Origin: Melastoma dodecandrum
Taxonomy: Eukaryota > Streptophyta > Magnoliopsida > Myrtales > Melastomataceae
DNA: 64,000 nucleotides
Assembly (NCBI GenBank): GCA_029817715.1
Contig: JARUPY010000189.1
Coordinates: 2,790,001 to 2,854,000 of the forward strand
Reading direction: 5' to 3'
The notes beneath the pieces are model-generated. The model saw only the letters and a program-made list of their open reading frames with translations, was not told where the DNA came from and searched no databases. Position numbers and translations under genes: made by a program. Below are positions 22,021-34,600 of the stretch, one piece after another; position 1 is the first letter of the stretch; each line of letters starts with the position of its first letter.

Positions 22021-23010
22021 TACACGTTAAGTTTACAAGATATTCTGGGTCAGATCACATTGAAAAGCAATGCATCGTCCCATCCTTAGACTTTACAAAA
22101 GGAGATATCAATAAATAGTTGTTTGGGAACTGAGGACAATGTCAAACTAAATTGAACTTATTACATAATATCTATGCATAACAATTCCCAATGCCCAATG
22201 AACAAGTCCAAAGAAACAGGTTGGCAAATGATAATTTCCCTTTTTCTTCAGAAAAGTAACAAGCATCATTTCTTCAGATACACGTATACTGTCAGGTATA
22301 ATTAAGTTCACTTATTAATTACACATTAAATAATCACCGAACTGTGAGTTAGCTCCAGATATATCACCTGAAGCATAGAGAAACCTCGATATCTTACCCG
22401 AGTAAACTCTTGATTGGAAATTATATCAATTTGTACTTTCTCTGTCTTGCCAAAATTTTGTATGTCCAAGACATAATCTGTCTGCTTCTTGCCCACTTTA
22501 TATGGTTTGGGAACTTTGCTTGTACCTTTGGAAGAAATCATTGACAGAAATTAAGCAATTTTGATGAACCTCCATCTAGATGGTGAAATGGAAAATAAGG
22601 AATATTACAAAGTGCCAGATAAAAGATACACGCACCAATGATAGGAACTAGCCTATACATCTCTAGCTTCGGAGTGTTACCAGGTATTCTTATCCTTACA
22701 AAAGAACCAATAACTTTGTCATCAAAAGTTTCAGCATCTTCCAGCAAATATTCCACCAAACTTCAGCGCAGATAAATTAAAGTTATGTTGTGCGTGTCAA
22801 TGGCAGCATAGTCATCAATGTTGGACTGCAATCCTCTATCAATGCCTCTCTTTTTGGTCTTGCTTTTCTTCTGTTTACCCGACTTAAATGAAGCATTCTG
22901 CTCTTGATCAACATCTGCTAGATTGGTCCCAGTGTCAACAACACTGCCCTGAAGATCATCTGTGTCATCCTTGACGAGGAAATGAGATTCAAGGGCTATG
23001 AGTTCCTGGT
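22021..23010 (-). pseudogene. NERD-like gene fragment 2 (end of SWIB, Plus3 domain)
   Basis: Minus-strand exon from about 23010: LESHFLVKDDTDDLQGSVVD, KTKKRGIDRGLQSNIDDYAA and IDTHNITLIYLR, then an in-frame TGA (22763-22765) in place of an Arg codon, then SLVEYLLEDAETFDDKVIGS and IRIPGNTPKLEMYRLVPIIG. A following exon (about 22415-22530) gives SKVPKPYKVGKKQTDYVLDI and QIDIISNQEFTR. These are consecutive parts of NERD-type proteins: the SWIB end and the Plus3 domain. On the minus strand this piece comes BEFORE fragment 1 (18420-20025), so the gene is out of order, and exons between PHD and SWIB are missing. Confidence 0.8.
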
Positions 23011-26000
23011 TTCGTACGACTGACCACCCCTGGCACCACCTCAAAATCCAATTATCCTGACAGGATGGGGCGATAAGCTGCAGTTCGACGCCAAACAAGA
23101 CCTTACTCCACTGGAAAGGGACATGAATGAAGCTGGGATATAAGACGACAACAACACTCAACAAACTGAGACGAACTTGGAGCCCGAAAGACTCCTCAAC
23201 CCATCCTCATCCAATGGAGAGTGAACAAACTGATCCAGTAGCCGATGTCCTGGAGAGATTAGCTAACTACAGAACATCTAGAATAAATGAGACTCGATGT
23301 AATTAGTCTCCTTCAGCATGCCAGGACATACTTAACATTTATTCGAATAATAAAGAAGTCCCTTACACTTCTATTATTCCATGTGATCCGTTGAAAGAAA
23401 TAAACTTGGGAACGACTGACTCACCGCGTGTTACATATCTCAGTTCGCTCGTGAACGAAGTAGAGGCGCGTAGCATAAGCAAAGTCCTTCAAAATTACAA
23501 GGATTGCTTCGCTTGGGATTACACCAAGATGCCAGGTCTCAACCGAGATTTAGTCGAGCATCAACTCTCGACATATAGCAATATCAAACCTGTAAAACAA
23601 ACCCCACAAAGGATGTCACGGGAAGTAGCCCAAATGGTCTGTGTTGAGATTAAGAAGCTGTTCAAAGCCGGATACATAAGAATAGCTATAAATACGTCAA
23701 CTGGATCTCCAGCATAGTGTCAGTCATCAAGAAAAGATCAGAGTCTGCATAGACTTCCGTGATCTGAACAAAGCAACACCCAAAGACGAATACCCCATGC
23801 ATGTCGCTATGATCTCATAAACAAATCAGCAAGACACAAACTAATGTTCTTTATGGACAGGTATTCTGGGTATAACCAAATTTTCATCGCTGAGGAAGAC
23901 GTTCATAAAGCTGCATTCTGATGCCCATTATGAATATTCGAATATGTAGTAAAGCCTTTCGGGTTGAAAAATGCAGGAACCACCTACCGGAGAGCGATGA
24001 ACCGGAGAGCGATGAACTTAATCTTCGCCTCACTGATAGGAAGTACAGTTGAGGTATATATAGATGATGTTGTGGTGAAGTCTAAAAAGAGACAGGACCA
24101 TCCTTCTCATTTATGCGAAGCATTTGAAAAGATGCGAAAGCACAGCCTCAAACTCAATCTACTAAAATGCGCCATTGGGATGCAAAAGGGACAGTTTCTT
24201 GGTTTCCTTGTGCATCAGCGAGGAATCGAAGTAGAACCTTTGAAGACCCGCGCCTTCAAAATCTTCCAGCTCTATAGAGTAAGAAGGAACTTTAAGCCTT
24301 CCTCGGCAGGGTAAATTATATCTGCCGATTTATAGGCAATGTCGCATCTAGGACAAGTGCCTTCCCGACAATCCTTAAAGGAAAACAGAAGGGACAGACA
24401 AACTGGACATTACAACATGAGCGAGCGTTCTAGAATTTAAAAGACTACCTAGTCAATCCGCCTGTGCTGGCACCACCAAGTGCAGACCAACCGTACATTC
24501 TGTATGTAGCAGCATCCCAGTTCACTATTGGGTCAATGCTAGCATAAGAGCACGATGAAGTAGAAAGGGCGATTTACTATCTGTCGCGCCTACTCATAGA
24601 AATAGAACAAAGATACACCTCAACAGAAAAGATCTGCCTTGCGGTATACTACTCAATAACAAAACTAAGACACTATATTGGGTCTAACGATGTGTACGTC
24701 ATCTCCAAGACCCCCATTACCAAAGTGTTCTTTCACAACCCCTTACTTACGAGAAGGATAGGCAAGTGGAGCCTGCTTTTAGCCTACAATATCTATCATA
24801 AACCATTAGCCTCGGTCAAAGGATATGTTTTAGCCGAATTCATAACTCATTACGGTGAAGGCAATCTCGATTCCACACTCGAGGAAGATCACCCGAACAA
24901 AGGATGAATCGTTTGGTTCGATGGGTCCTCTAACAAATTCGGAGCTGGCATGGGCATCTTTATTGAGAAACCATTGAAAGCGAAAACCAAAGTGGCTTGC
25001 CACATCAACGGGAAACTCACTAACAACCAGGCAGAGTATGAAGCCTTGATTTTAGCCTTACAACTGGCACTAGACTGGAGGATGGAAAACGTAAGAATAT
25101 GCGGCGACTCCCAACTAGTAATTCAACAACTCCTTGATCAGAGTGAGTGCCACTCACCCAATCTTGGTAAATACTTGCACAAAGCAAAAGAACTCTTCGC
25201 GACGTTGCACAAAGTCGAAGTAGTCCATGTAAAAAGAGACGACAACCAGGATGCTACCCATTTAGCACAATGTGCTTCTGGATTGATTAGTGACTTGGAG
25301 ACATCCAAGAGCAAAGCGACGTTGTTTGTAAGCAAACGACAAGAGTTCCACGATGATGGTGAGGAGAAAAGTAAAGAGGTCCACATCGGCGACTTGTTCA
25401 AACAGAAAGAGGATTACCGAGAACCAATACGACAATTCCTCAAGGATACCAGTACAAAAGTTGAAAGGAGAATTCGAGTGATCGCTAGACACTATGTACT
25501 CCTCGACAACACTCTTTATAGAAAAACTAATGCAGGCGTGCTTCTGAGGTGCGTCGATCTCGACGAAGCCATCCCAATCATGATGGAAACACATGAGGGA
25601 TTGTGCGGAGCACATCAAGCTGGAATTAAAATGAGCTGGTCGATCAAAATACACGGTTTCTACTTGCCGTCAATGGTCAAGAATTGCATTGAGATGACTC
25701 GAGCCTGTCAGGCTTGCCAACAATGTGGGCCAGTGAAGCGAACCCCAGCATCGGATATGAACGTTGTAATAAAGCCATGGCCTTTCAGGGCATGGGCGTT
25801 AGACATCATAGGAGACCTTCATCCTCACACAACCAGAGGAGACACTTACATACTTGTTGCCACCGACTATTTTACCAAATAGGTCGAGTGGCAGCTTATA
25901 AGTTAATTAACCAGAAGGACGTGATCCAATTCATTAAAGACTTCATTATCTATCGATATGGAGTACCTCAAAGCATTGTCGTAGACAACGCAAGAGTATT

Positions 26001-26710
26001 CAACGACGAACTTATGAATGAATTCGCCGAGGATTTCGGGTTCAAAGTGCTCAATTCAACCCCATATTATACTTAGTCAAACGGATAAGTGGAAGCCTCT
26101 AACAAGCTCATCAAACGAGTGATACAGAGGACGATTGGAGATAACCCACGAACGTGGCATATTCTGCTCCAAGAGGCGTTGTGGGCGCTCCGTGTTACAA
26201 AAAAAGGAAAGCATTGGCGTCGAGCCGTTTAGCCTCGTCTATGGCCACGATGCGATGCTCCCAGTAGAGGTGCGGTATCAATCGCTTAGATTCCTCAAAC
26301 ATTTGGAAGAATACAAAGGGTATGCTGAGGACATGCATGGTGAATTAGAAAACCTGAAAACCACAAGGATCAACGTGCTGAACCATCTAGAAGCTCATGA
26401 AAGAAACATTGCTCGCTACTATAACAAGAAAGTAGTTCCTTGGTTATTCAGTGTGGGCGATCTAGTATGGAAGTTATGATTACTTGAAGGCGTCCGTGTC
26501 TACTTTCAAGGAAAATGGACTCCAAATTGGGAAGGCCCTTTCCGGGTAGTTGAATCCCATCTTGGGAATTCATATCGCCTTGGGGGGGGCTAAATGGATC
26601 ATTACACGACCTTAAGATCAATGGAAAATACTTGAAAGAGTATAGGCCAACGATGTGGGAAGCACGCAAAGGTGTTATTTCAAAACGTTTCCCCACCCTG
26701 TGGGGACTAA
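23011..26710 (+). pseudogene. Tat pol: RT, RNase H, archaeal-type RNase H, integrase
   Basis: From about 23390: KEINLGTTDSPRVTYLSSLV and NYKDCFAWDYTKMPGLN (RT start), FFMDRYSGYNQIFIAEED, VKPFGLKNAGTTYRRAMN and the catalytic VEVYIDDVVVKSKK at about 24050. A tandem 12-bp duplication (CGATGAACCGGAGAG) adds residues near 23995. RNase H follows (RAIYYLSRLL). Then the second RNase H: WFDGSSNKFGAGMGIFIEK, NNQAEYEALILA and GDSQLVIQQL at 24915-25300. Integrase follows with a zinc-binding RACQACQQCG, ALDIIGDLHP, VVDNARVFNDE and EASNKLIKRVIQ, ending NWEGPFRVVE near 26560. At least eight stops or frameshifts are visible. Confidence 0.85.
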
Positions 26711-26728
26711 TACAAACGTAGGAAAAAG

Positions 26729-29493
26729 TTAGATACAAGGCAATGAATACAACATAAGTTTCAGCCGGTCCTTCACGCCATGTACCATGATTTCCTTCAC
26801 CTCAAAATCAAGGGCCTTGCCCCTATCCCTTTCATATGCCACCTTGGCCTGGTCAATCGCGGCACGCTCAGTCGCTTCATTCGCACGGGCAGCAACTAAA
26901 CTTGGGCAAATCGCAGCAAGGTCCGTGGATGTAGCGTCCAGCTCCTCCTGAAGACGTTGTGTGGCAACTTCTAACTCCTCCCTTGGCTTCAGAAGGGCGG
27001 CCTCCTGCCCAGAAAGCTAGGCTATTTGGGCTGAAGACGGAGGCGGTTGCGACAGGGCAGTATCCCTTTTCTCCTGCTCCGCTTTCAGTGCGAGAGCCTC
27101 GCGCCGCTCTTCCCACGAGCACCAGAAAGATCGCCGAAGGAGGGTGATCAGAGTCTTCAACTCTGACGAACCAGCACCCGCTCGCTCAAGCTCGCCCACT
27201 ACGGACAATAGCTTAGCAAAGTTTCCCTTAGTAGCAACCTTTCGCTCGCGGAGGACAATTGCATAAGCAAGCAAGGAGTGTACATCATCGCAAAGTCACC
27301 TGATTTAGACACAAAGTTAAAGGAAAAGACAAACAAAGGTTTTCTCAAGTCACTCACCGAGGTCGCCTGCACCTGTGAGCCTTGGGGGGCTTCCGTCGTC
27401 TCGACCAGGGGGGCTCCTATCGCCTCACCTTCATGTATCTCCCTCGCGTTGCCTGAGGGTGACTCCGCTATTCGGCCCGGGGAGGTATCAGTCGCTTGAC
27501 CATGGAATACTTATGTCGCTTCGCCTAGTAACCCCTGGGTAATGGCGACACTGTTGGAGGAGGCCTCAGCCTCGAGGTTCGAAGGAGGTAAGGCCTCACG
27601 CACTGCTTTGCTGGGGGGCTCCACTGACCCCGGCTGAGCGGTTTGGCGACTGCTGCCTAACAACGAAGAAAGAGTGACATCATCCGGGATATCATCGACG
27701 GTGATGGGGTCAGAAGCGACGACGCCTTGATAAAAGGAAAAGGCGTCAAACTCAGAGTCCCCATTGAAGAGTAGACAACGCCTGCTCAACGGGACGATCA
27801 GAACGAGCAGGTCTATGCGACGCTTTCCTCTTCAACCGGGCTCCTTGCATTGATGAGCCCGCGCGGGAAGATCTCGCTTTCTTAGCACCTGCTGCAAACG
27901 AAAAGCCGGTTAACCACCTAGATACCAATTCAGTAGAGGTCAAGTTGACCAGACACACCCGAAGGGAGTAAGCTATCACCTGATGGCCGCTTCCTTAAAG
28001 AGGCTTCGCCCGAAGCAACAAACGCTAGAGGAGGGGACACCTTTTGGTCCTCAATCAACCTTTCCAACTGAAAGGTGGTCTCTAATTACTTCTAGACCTC
28101 GTGCCAGGCCATGGAGGAAGATGCAGTGCGACCGTCCCAAAGTGTAGGCACAATCTCGGCCGAGCCAAGACGTGGCTCCCGAGTTTGTTCAGCCACCCCC
28201 GACTACATAGGAGACGAAGTACGCTTGTCCAGGGGTTGGTTCTTGGACTCGAAAAACGAGACGGTTAAAGATGGGGCAAACCCCAACTGACGGGCGCACA
28301 GTTGAGGGTTGTACACTTCGAAAATCAGCCCTTCGGAGTCTACACCCACCAATTCCCTAGTGCAGAAAGCCGGGAGGAAACGCTTAACTACCTCCAGATG
28401 CGAATTTTCCCACTCTTCAGGGAAAGGGCGCCAGGAGAGTACTTCCCCTTCACCGTTGCATCCATTCGCTAAGGTTTGGATGCAACTGACAATGCTGAAA
28501 GAACCCTGGTATTGAGACAAACCAGCTGTGATGATCTCATCCCGAGTGAGCATGGGTTTAGAGTAACTAGTAAACCTAGGAAAATAAAAGATGATCCATA
28601 AGTATAAGAGCCACAGAGGGCCATCCATCATGCAGCTGGGGAAATTAGCTGGGTCCTTGGTCGCTTGATAAATGCTACGATAAATCAGGCATAACAAGTA
28701 GGGAGCAAAGGCCATGGGTTAAGGCTCGTCCGCATTAGCAGCCTCAACAAGGCTGATGGCCATTCCAACCATAAACTGCCCAGGGCACTTTCCTCCGTTA
28801 CAAAAGATGAACTTGGATAGCCATTCCAAGTAGAACTTGAATTCTTCCTAGAGTCCCAATCTATCGTCCTTAAGATGACCCGTAGCGACCTTGCTAACCC
28901 GTTCTGAAGGGTTGAACTTCAGATCGTTGCGCTTGCTATCAAAATGAAGGGGGGCTCCAGAAAGACTACAACCAGTAAAAAATGCAACTGCCTCTAAGGT
29001 GACTGACATAGGTCCCTTTGGAAAAAAAAGCAGTTAACGACAGGGTTCCAAAACGAGAGGAACCCAGTAACCACAGAGAGGTTTGGCCCGATGGTGGAAT
29101 GGGAAACTTCGATCAGCGTCTTGATTCCCATCACTTCCCACGCAGCGCCTTTCTTCTCTATCCACTTGGAGACCCAATCCTGAACGGCTTTGTTCCGAGG
29201 AGAAAGAAAACAACGGAGGTTCGCTCGATTAGATGACTCCCATCCCGATGGCTTGAATCGACCACGGAACACCGTAGGCAGCCTGCTGTAAAGGAATAAG
29301 TCAGACAAGTTAAGGCGAACAGACCAAGGGTATGTTGGCTCGGCATAGTAGAACCAAAATCCGATTGCACCGTGTGAACGGTGGAGACATGAGATTGCCA
29401 AGATTTATTGAAAGCATGTTGAAACCTGGCAGCATCATCGTCCAGAAAGACCGGAGGTTCAAAGGACGACGAAGATGAGCTATCAGAGGCCAT
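26729..29493 (-). pseudogene. Antisense spliced PMD ORF downstream of Tat pol
   Basis: Starts with ATG at 29491-29493 (MASDSSSSSSFEPPVF), reads against pol, and ends TAA at 26729-26731. Order: Ser-rich start; FWYY-type block (GFWFYYAEPTYPWSVRLNLS, SRLPTVFRGRFKPSGWE); PMD-like block (WVSKWIEKKGAAWEVMGIKT, GPNLSV, NPSERVSKVATGHL); a hydrophobic block at 28203-28715 (LPMAFAPYLLCLIYRSIYQA-type); then an Ala/Glu-rich coiled-coil tail (EELDATSTDLAAI). Two plausible small introns with GT-AG ends lie at 27892-27979 and 27300-27357. Frame changes elsewhere indicate decay. Antisense extra ORFs between pol and 3' LTR are known in some plant Ty3/gypsy elements; the function is unknown. Confidence 0.65.
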
Positions 29494-30679
29494 GAGAGTT
29501 GTAAGAACGAGGGTTTTTGAGAATCTGAAAAGACAAGAAGGAGGAGGGTTTTCTAAGTGCGTGAGCGGGAAACCCTGACCCTCAAAGATTTTATAACCCT
29601 AGAAACCAACAAAGGTAGGGCCCAAAAGGGCGTCGTTTGACGACCGAGGCCCAACACGGACGTCGCCTCAATTACGAGGCAGGCGAATCCAAAGCGTCGC
29701 TGCACTTGGAAACTGATGACGATTCAATTATCATAAGTGGGTAACCAAAAAGGTTCATAATGAATAGACATTTATTCTTATTCAAATCCAAGCTTTACAT
29801 GGGTTTGTTTGATAGAAATTGTACACAAAACAAATAATAATAAATAGATGATTCAGTAGACGACGCTTCCACTAATTGGAAATGCTCTTTTGAAGATATC
29901 ACGAACGCTTGGCATTATTCAAGGGTTTATTCACAGAAACCGGCATACCCGGTTCTCCCCTCACATGAAGGAGATCCGTAGTTGCAAAGAGAAATCCCCT
30001 CCCATCGATAGAAGCGTTTGGAGACTCTGGTTTTCAGGACGCCAGATGAAACCTCACGCGATGCCATGGAGTTGAAGACCCGATGCCTGGTCAGATTTCC
30101 CAACACCCGTGAGGTTGGCAAATTGGGGATGGAACAATGATTTCTACCTCAATAGCCCCGGTGAACCAGCCTGTTGGTTAGCCAGGGAGGGCCAGTTTAG
30201 TGAGGTACCAACCACACAACATCCGCGACACAGCACGGAGGGCTTGTTCATGCTCTTTTCCCTTCCAAAAGGCGGAAAGTCGAGGAGTTGGAGACTACCC
30301 TCATAAGGCGATGGGTATAGGCTCCCAAACAAGCTAAGATGATGGGCATAGGCTCCGGATGGAATACCAAAAGAAAGACAGGTTCTTTATGGCTTGGCTA
30401 TTTTCAAGAAAACGGTGGCTTGTGAGTCGGAAGACGATCCGAGCCCTTCAATTTATAGCGAACTCGTGAGGGGTAAAAGGACTTTGGTGGAAGATATTAT
30501 GACAGAGATTTCAGGGATCACAATAGTTGTCCAAGAGATCTCAACCGATACGATTCGGAGATATCGACGGTCAAGGGTCATTACTCGCCTACACACGTTA
30601 CCGAGGCTTTAGTGGAATGATTAGTTAGTCTTTTTTAAGGCGAGACAGATTACTCAGTCTGCCTTGAGGGGGGCTTATA
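29494..30679. other. Tat element 3' untranslated spacer with polypurine tract
   Basis: No gene seen. Matches 2599-3573 of copy A, although 29940-30240 contains sequence not present there. A purine tract TTGAGGGGGGC at about 30664-30674 lies just before the 3' LTR and is the likely plus-strand primer. Confidence 0.5.
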
Positions 30680-31435
30680 TGTTTAGCAACATAAATTCTA
30701 GGCCACAGATCTCAGCCAATCTGTGGATCGACAGTCCAGAACATAGGCCCAAGGAAGGAAAATCCATGAAGGAGGTGACCACGAATACACACCAGGCGAA
30801 GGCTTGTTGGGCGAAGGGATTACCAAGCGACGGGATTACCAGGTGACGGGCGACAACAGGTCGGCGAAGGGACAAGCGACCATCAGACTGGGCGAGCGAG
30901 GAAACTCTACTTCGAAGGCCAATGGGCGACACTGTCGATCAGTCCGCTGTTAAGGAAGGCTCTAGAAGATCTCGGGATCCGAAAGGAGATTGTTGCCAAG
31001 ATTGCTCATATGGAAAGGGGATATTCCATGAAGACTGACAACAAAGGAAGCGTAATATATGTGCAATATTACATTACCGTATATACGTAGGTCTAGCTTA
31101 GTATAAGTAGTTGCTCTTAGGCATTGTACAAACACACATCAACACCTTTTTACAGACGGACATATATTGTCATATTTTATCTTTCCAAGAATTTCAGCGT
31201 TCAAGCTCTCTTTGTGCTCCTGCGTTCCTGTTCACTCTCGAAGGCATCGTCGATGGCATCCGTAAGTGCTTCCGCTTAAGGCTGCCCATCCGCTGTCTTC
31301 CTCTATTTATTTCATTTCATACGGCGACCACACATTCAATGAATCTTCCGGGCATCGGTTGATCCCTAGTACCAGAGATTTCCGACGTGTTTGGATCCGG
31401 CTTGTCTGCGGTCACTTCCGGAGCGAACAACTGCA
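30680..31435 (+). repeat. 3' LTR of Tat element copy B
   Basis: Starts TGTTTAGCAACATAAATTC after the purine tract and ends GAGCGAACAACTGCA, giving the usual TG...CA. It matches 3574-4310 through its length, with TATA-like AGTATAAGTAG at about 31100. No partner 5' LTR exists in the window for dating. Confidence 0.7.
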
Positions 31436-31610
31436 TCCATGACAAATATTGTGGACAAATAAACATTTTTTTCATCGATATTATATTTCCTTCAATTTAC
31501 GATATAAATGTTTAAATGTACTTATCTTTTTTATTTCCATATAACAAATAATATGACTATGAAATAAACGTTAGATAGGATTTTTGAGATTGTAGCAAAA
31601 TATTCATAAA

Positions 31611-34600
31611 CAGGGGTGTAAACGAGCCGAGCCGAGCCCGAACAGTAGTGGGCTCGGGCTCGGGCTCGTCAGAGAACTCCTAGGCTCGAGCTCGAGCTCG
31701 AGATCGATAAAACTCGTATATACGAGCTCGAGCTCGTTTTGGGCTTGATTCTTACTAGGCTCGATTAGAGCTCGAGCTCGAGCTCTTTTTAAGCTCGATA
31801 TCAATTCTTAACCAAAATGAAACTCAAAATTACCTCATAAAGCCATATAACAATAGATTAAAGTGGCATGATTAAGCATATAACATCTTTGAATAACTAT
31901 GAAAGTCCCAAATAATCTTAATAATCTTCAATATATGAGAACGTAAGCAAAATCAAGTATCAAAGTAGTGTTCCAACATAGTTTCTTCAAATTTCGCAAA
32001 CAAGTCATGGTTGCCTAGCCTCTTGAATTACCATCACTTGAGGATAATAGCACCACGTGTATTCCTACAGTTGGAAATTAAAATAAAAAATATAAGCGGT
32101 GCCAAGATTATATTATTTTCCAAAATGTGTACTCGATTCTCAGCAATCTAAAAGATGTAACTTGCATTTGCCATGTTTGATCATGGAATAGGAAGTGTGA
32201 TCTGTAATGGCTGGTTCGATTCCTACAAAATTACATAAATATCAATAACTAAAAACTAAAATATAGAGATTTCATAATTTGAAATAATAAGAACTTTACT
32301 TTGTTACTTTTCTTGACTTTGTGTAAATTCCTACACCAGTCACTTCCACAAAGTAAGACTTGCACAGTTTCTGTAGACAACGAGGCACGATAAGCATCAA
32401 TAACTCTTCCACCTACACTAAATGTTGCCTCCGATGCTACACTTGTAATAGGAATGGCAAGAATGTCACGGGCAATTTTAGACAAGATACGATACTTCGA
32501 TGCATTAACTTTCCATCATTCTAATACATCAAAGCTTGAACTTGTATCACCAATATAACAACCTTCCCAAGATAGTTCTTTAACTCACTCTTTGAAGGTT
32601 GAGTGGTCTCTACAGATTTAACAAACTGAGCAAACTCTGACCAACCCGATGATGAAGATAATGACTCAGTGATCATAGGATTTTGCCCACTTCACGATAA
32701 TTGTTCTTCACTTTCACTTCTATATTCAGCTACATAATCATCATATAAACCATACAAAGCATCACGGACAAGTTGAATGTTGACATTTGATTCACTGGCT
32801 GAATACAGTCTTGGAAAACAAAACTCAATCACCCTAAATTTGCATCTTGGATCTAAAATTGCCGCAATAGCCATCAACAAATTGCAATCACTCCAATACT
32901 TGTCAAACTTTTCCTTCATCTTATTCACCATCGAAAAGAGGAAATGCTTCTCATCTTTGATTTCAGTGAACTTTCTATCCAACATAATCTTCACCCTATA
33001 AATTTCATGAAGGAATAAGTTCGAAGTGGGGTATTCACTACCTGAAATAATATTGGTGATGGAATTGAAAACACCCAAAATCTCACAAACTTGTTCAACT
33101 TTCGCCCAATCTTCAACCTTTGGGCAACAATAGTAAGATGTTTCCCGCTCCGCATATCGTGGAAAAACCTCTTTGAACTTGATAGCCTTCGACAACATTT
33201 CATATGTGGAATTCCATCTCGTCTTACAATCAATGACAAGTCTTCTGTCAGGTAGTTGTAGTTGTTACACAATCTCAGAGAACATCTTCAATCGTGTTTC
33301 ATTGTGATTGATAAAAACCACACTGTCATGTATATCTTCAATGATCCCTTTAATTTCAGAAAGCCCATCTTGAACCATAAGATTCAATATGTGTGCACAG
33401 CAACGAACATGAAAGAGCTTTCCATCACACAATAGCTTATTCTGTCTGGAGAAAGTATCCTTCAAAGTTCTCAGCGCCACATCATTCTTCGAAGCATTAT
33501 CGACTGTAATTGAAAGAACCTATCAATAGCATAATATGATTTAATTAGAATAAATAAGAAAACCAAAATTGAAATCAACTATAAAATAAAATATTACATA
33601 CCTTATTCTCAAGTCTCCATTCCTTTAAACATTTGTAAATCCCGTCAAAAATATGAATCCCACGAAGAGGAGGTGAATGATGAACAAAATTTAGAACTCT
33701 CTTCGGTAGTTGCCAATTAGAATCCACAAAATAGCCTGTTATCACCATATATTCAATTCTCTGGTGAGATGACTTCCACATATCAGTAGTAAGACTAATC
33801 CTCTTCACATCTTTCAGTAAACACCGTAATTTTTCTTTTTCAATTTCATAAACTTGCACACAATCCTTCTTGATGGTGTTGCGTGAAATCTTCTCCCACT
33901 GAGGCATTCCACGCTTTTGCATAAGGTTGAATCCTTCTTCTTCAACAATCGAGAATGGATGTTCATGCATTAAAATCCAATGCGCAACGACTTCTCTCAT
34001 TTTTATCATATCAAGCTTTCCATCCATATAAGCAGGCCCCATCAAAATCGGATTAGAACCAGTAGGCTTGAACGATAACATTTGTTGTTGTTGTCCTTTT
34101 CGTGCTCTAAGTTGACATGAATTTAAGTGCCTCCTCAAGTGAGTAGTCGCAGAACCATTGTAAGATAAGTGGGTCTTACAATGGATGCACTCCACTTTCT
34201 TAACCCCTTTTGCAGCAGTTACTATTTTAATTTTCAGCCAAACTAAGGAAGTTTTTTCTTTCTTCTTTACGTGAAATTCACAAGTTTCATCTTCCTTGGT
34301 TGTTTCTCCACCATCTACACTAACAACTTCATGACTTTCTATTGTGTCATCAACACTTGGATTACTAGCTTGATCAATCGATTCTTGTGTGTGTGATGAT
34401 TTCATCTGAAAAAAAAATAACGGGGGATGTTAACAATTTTACGAATGAAAAGCTATGAAAATTGACCGAGAACCAATGCTGGGGATGGTATCTGTAGCAA
34501 GGTGCTCATCTAGTCGTTGTAGCAATTGCTTAAGACTAGTACCTAAGCCGTGCCTCTTCCTAGGCTCCTCATATTTGGCAGACTTGTATTATCTAAATTC

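Larger units (their letters stand above)
17991..31435 (+). mobile_element. Scrambled Tat-lineage Ty3/gypsy element (copy B)
   Basis: Order on plus: gag start (forward), NERD-like 5' piece (reverse), gag end plus protease (reverse), NERD-like SWIB/Plus3 piece (reverse), pol (forward), antisense PMD ORF, 3' LTR. Tat assignment rests on a second, archaeal-type RNase H between RT-RNase H and integrase (TNNQAEYEALILALQLALDW, DSQLV). No 5' LTR or primer site is seen; the left end abuts an AT-rich element fragment at about 17990. Numerous stops and frameshifts mean it is dead. The rearrangement is described in the component entries and findings. Confidence 0.75.

Noticed and set aside
18420..23010. 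A functional minus-strand NERD-like gene
   Set aside because: Domains are in the wrong order, exons between PHD and SWIB are missing, there is an in-frame TGA at 22763, and protease sequence lies between the pieces.
31670..31800. GAGCTC-rich repeats as a possible CRISPR-like or regulatory array
   Set aside because: No regular spacers; they sit at both ends of a hAT element and recur in its derivative, fitting subterminal transposase-binding repeats.
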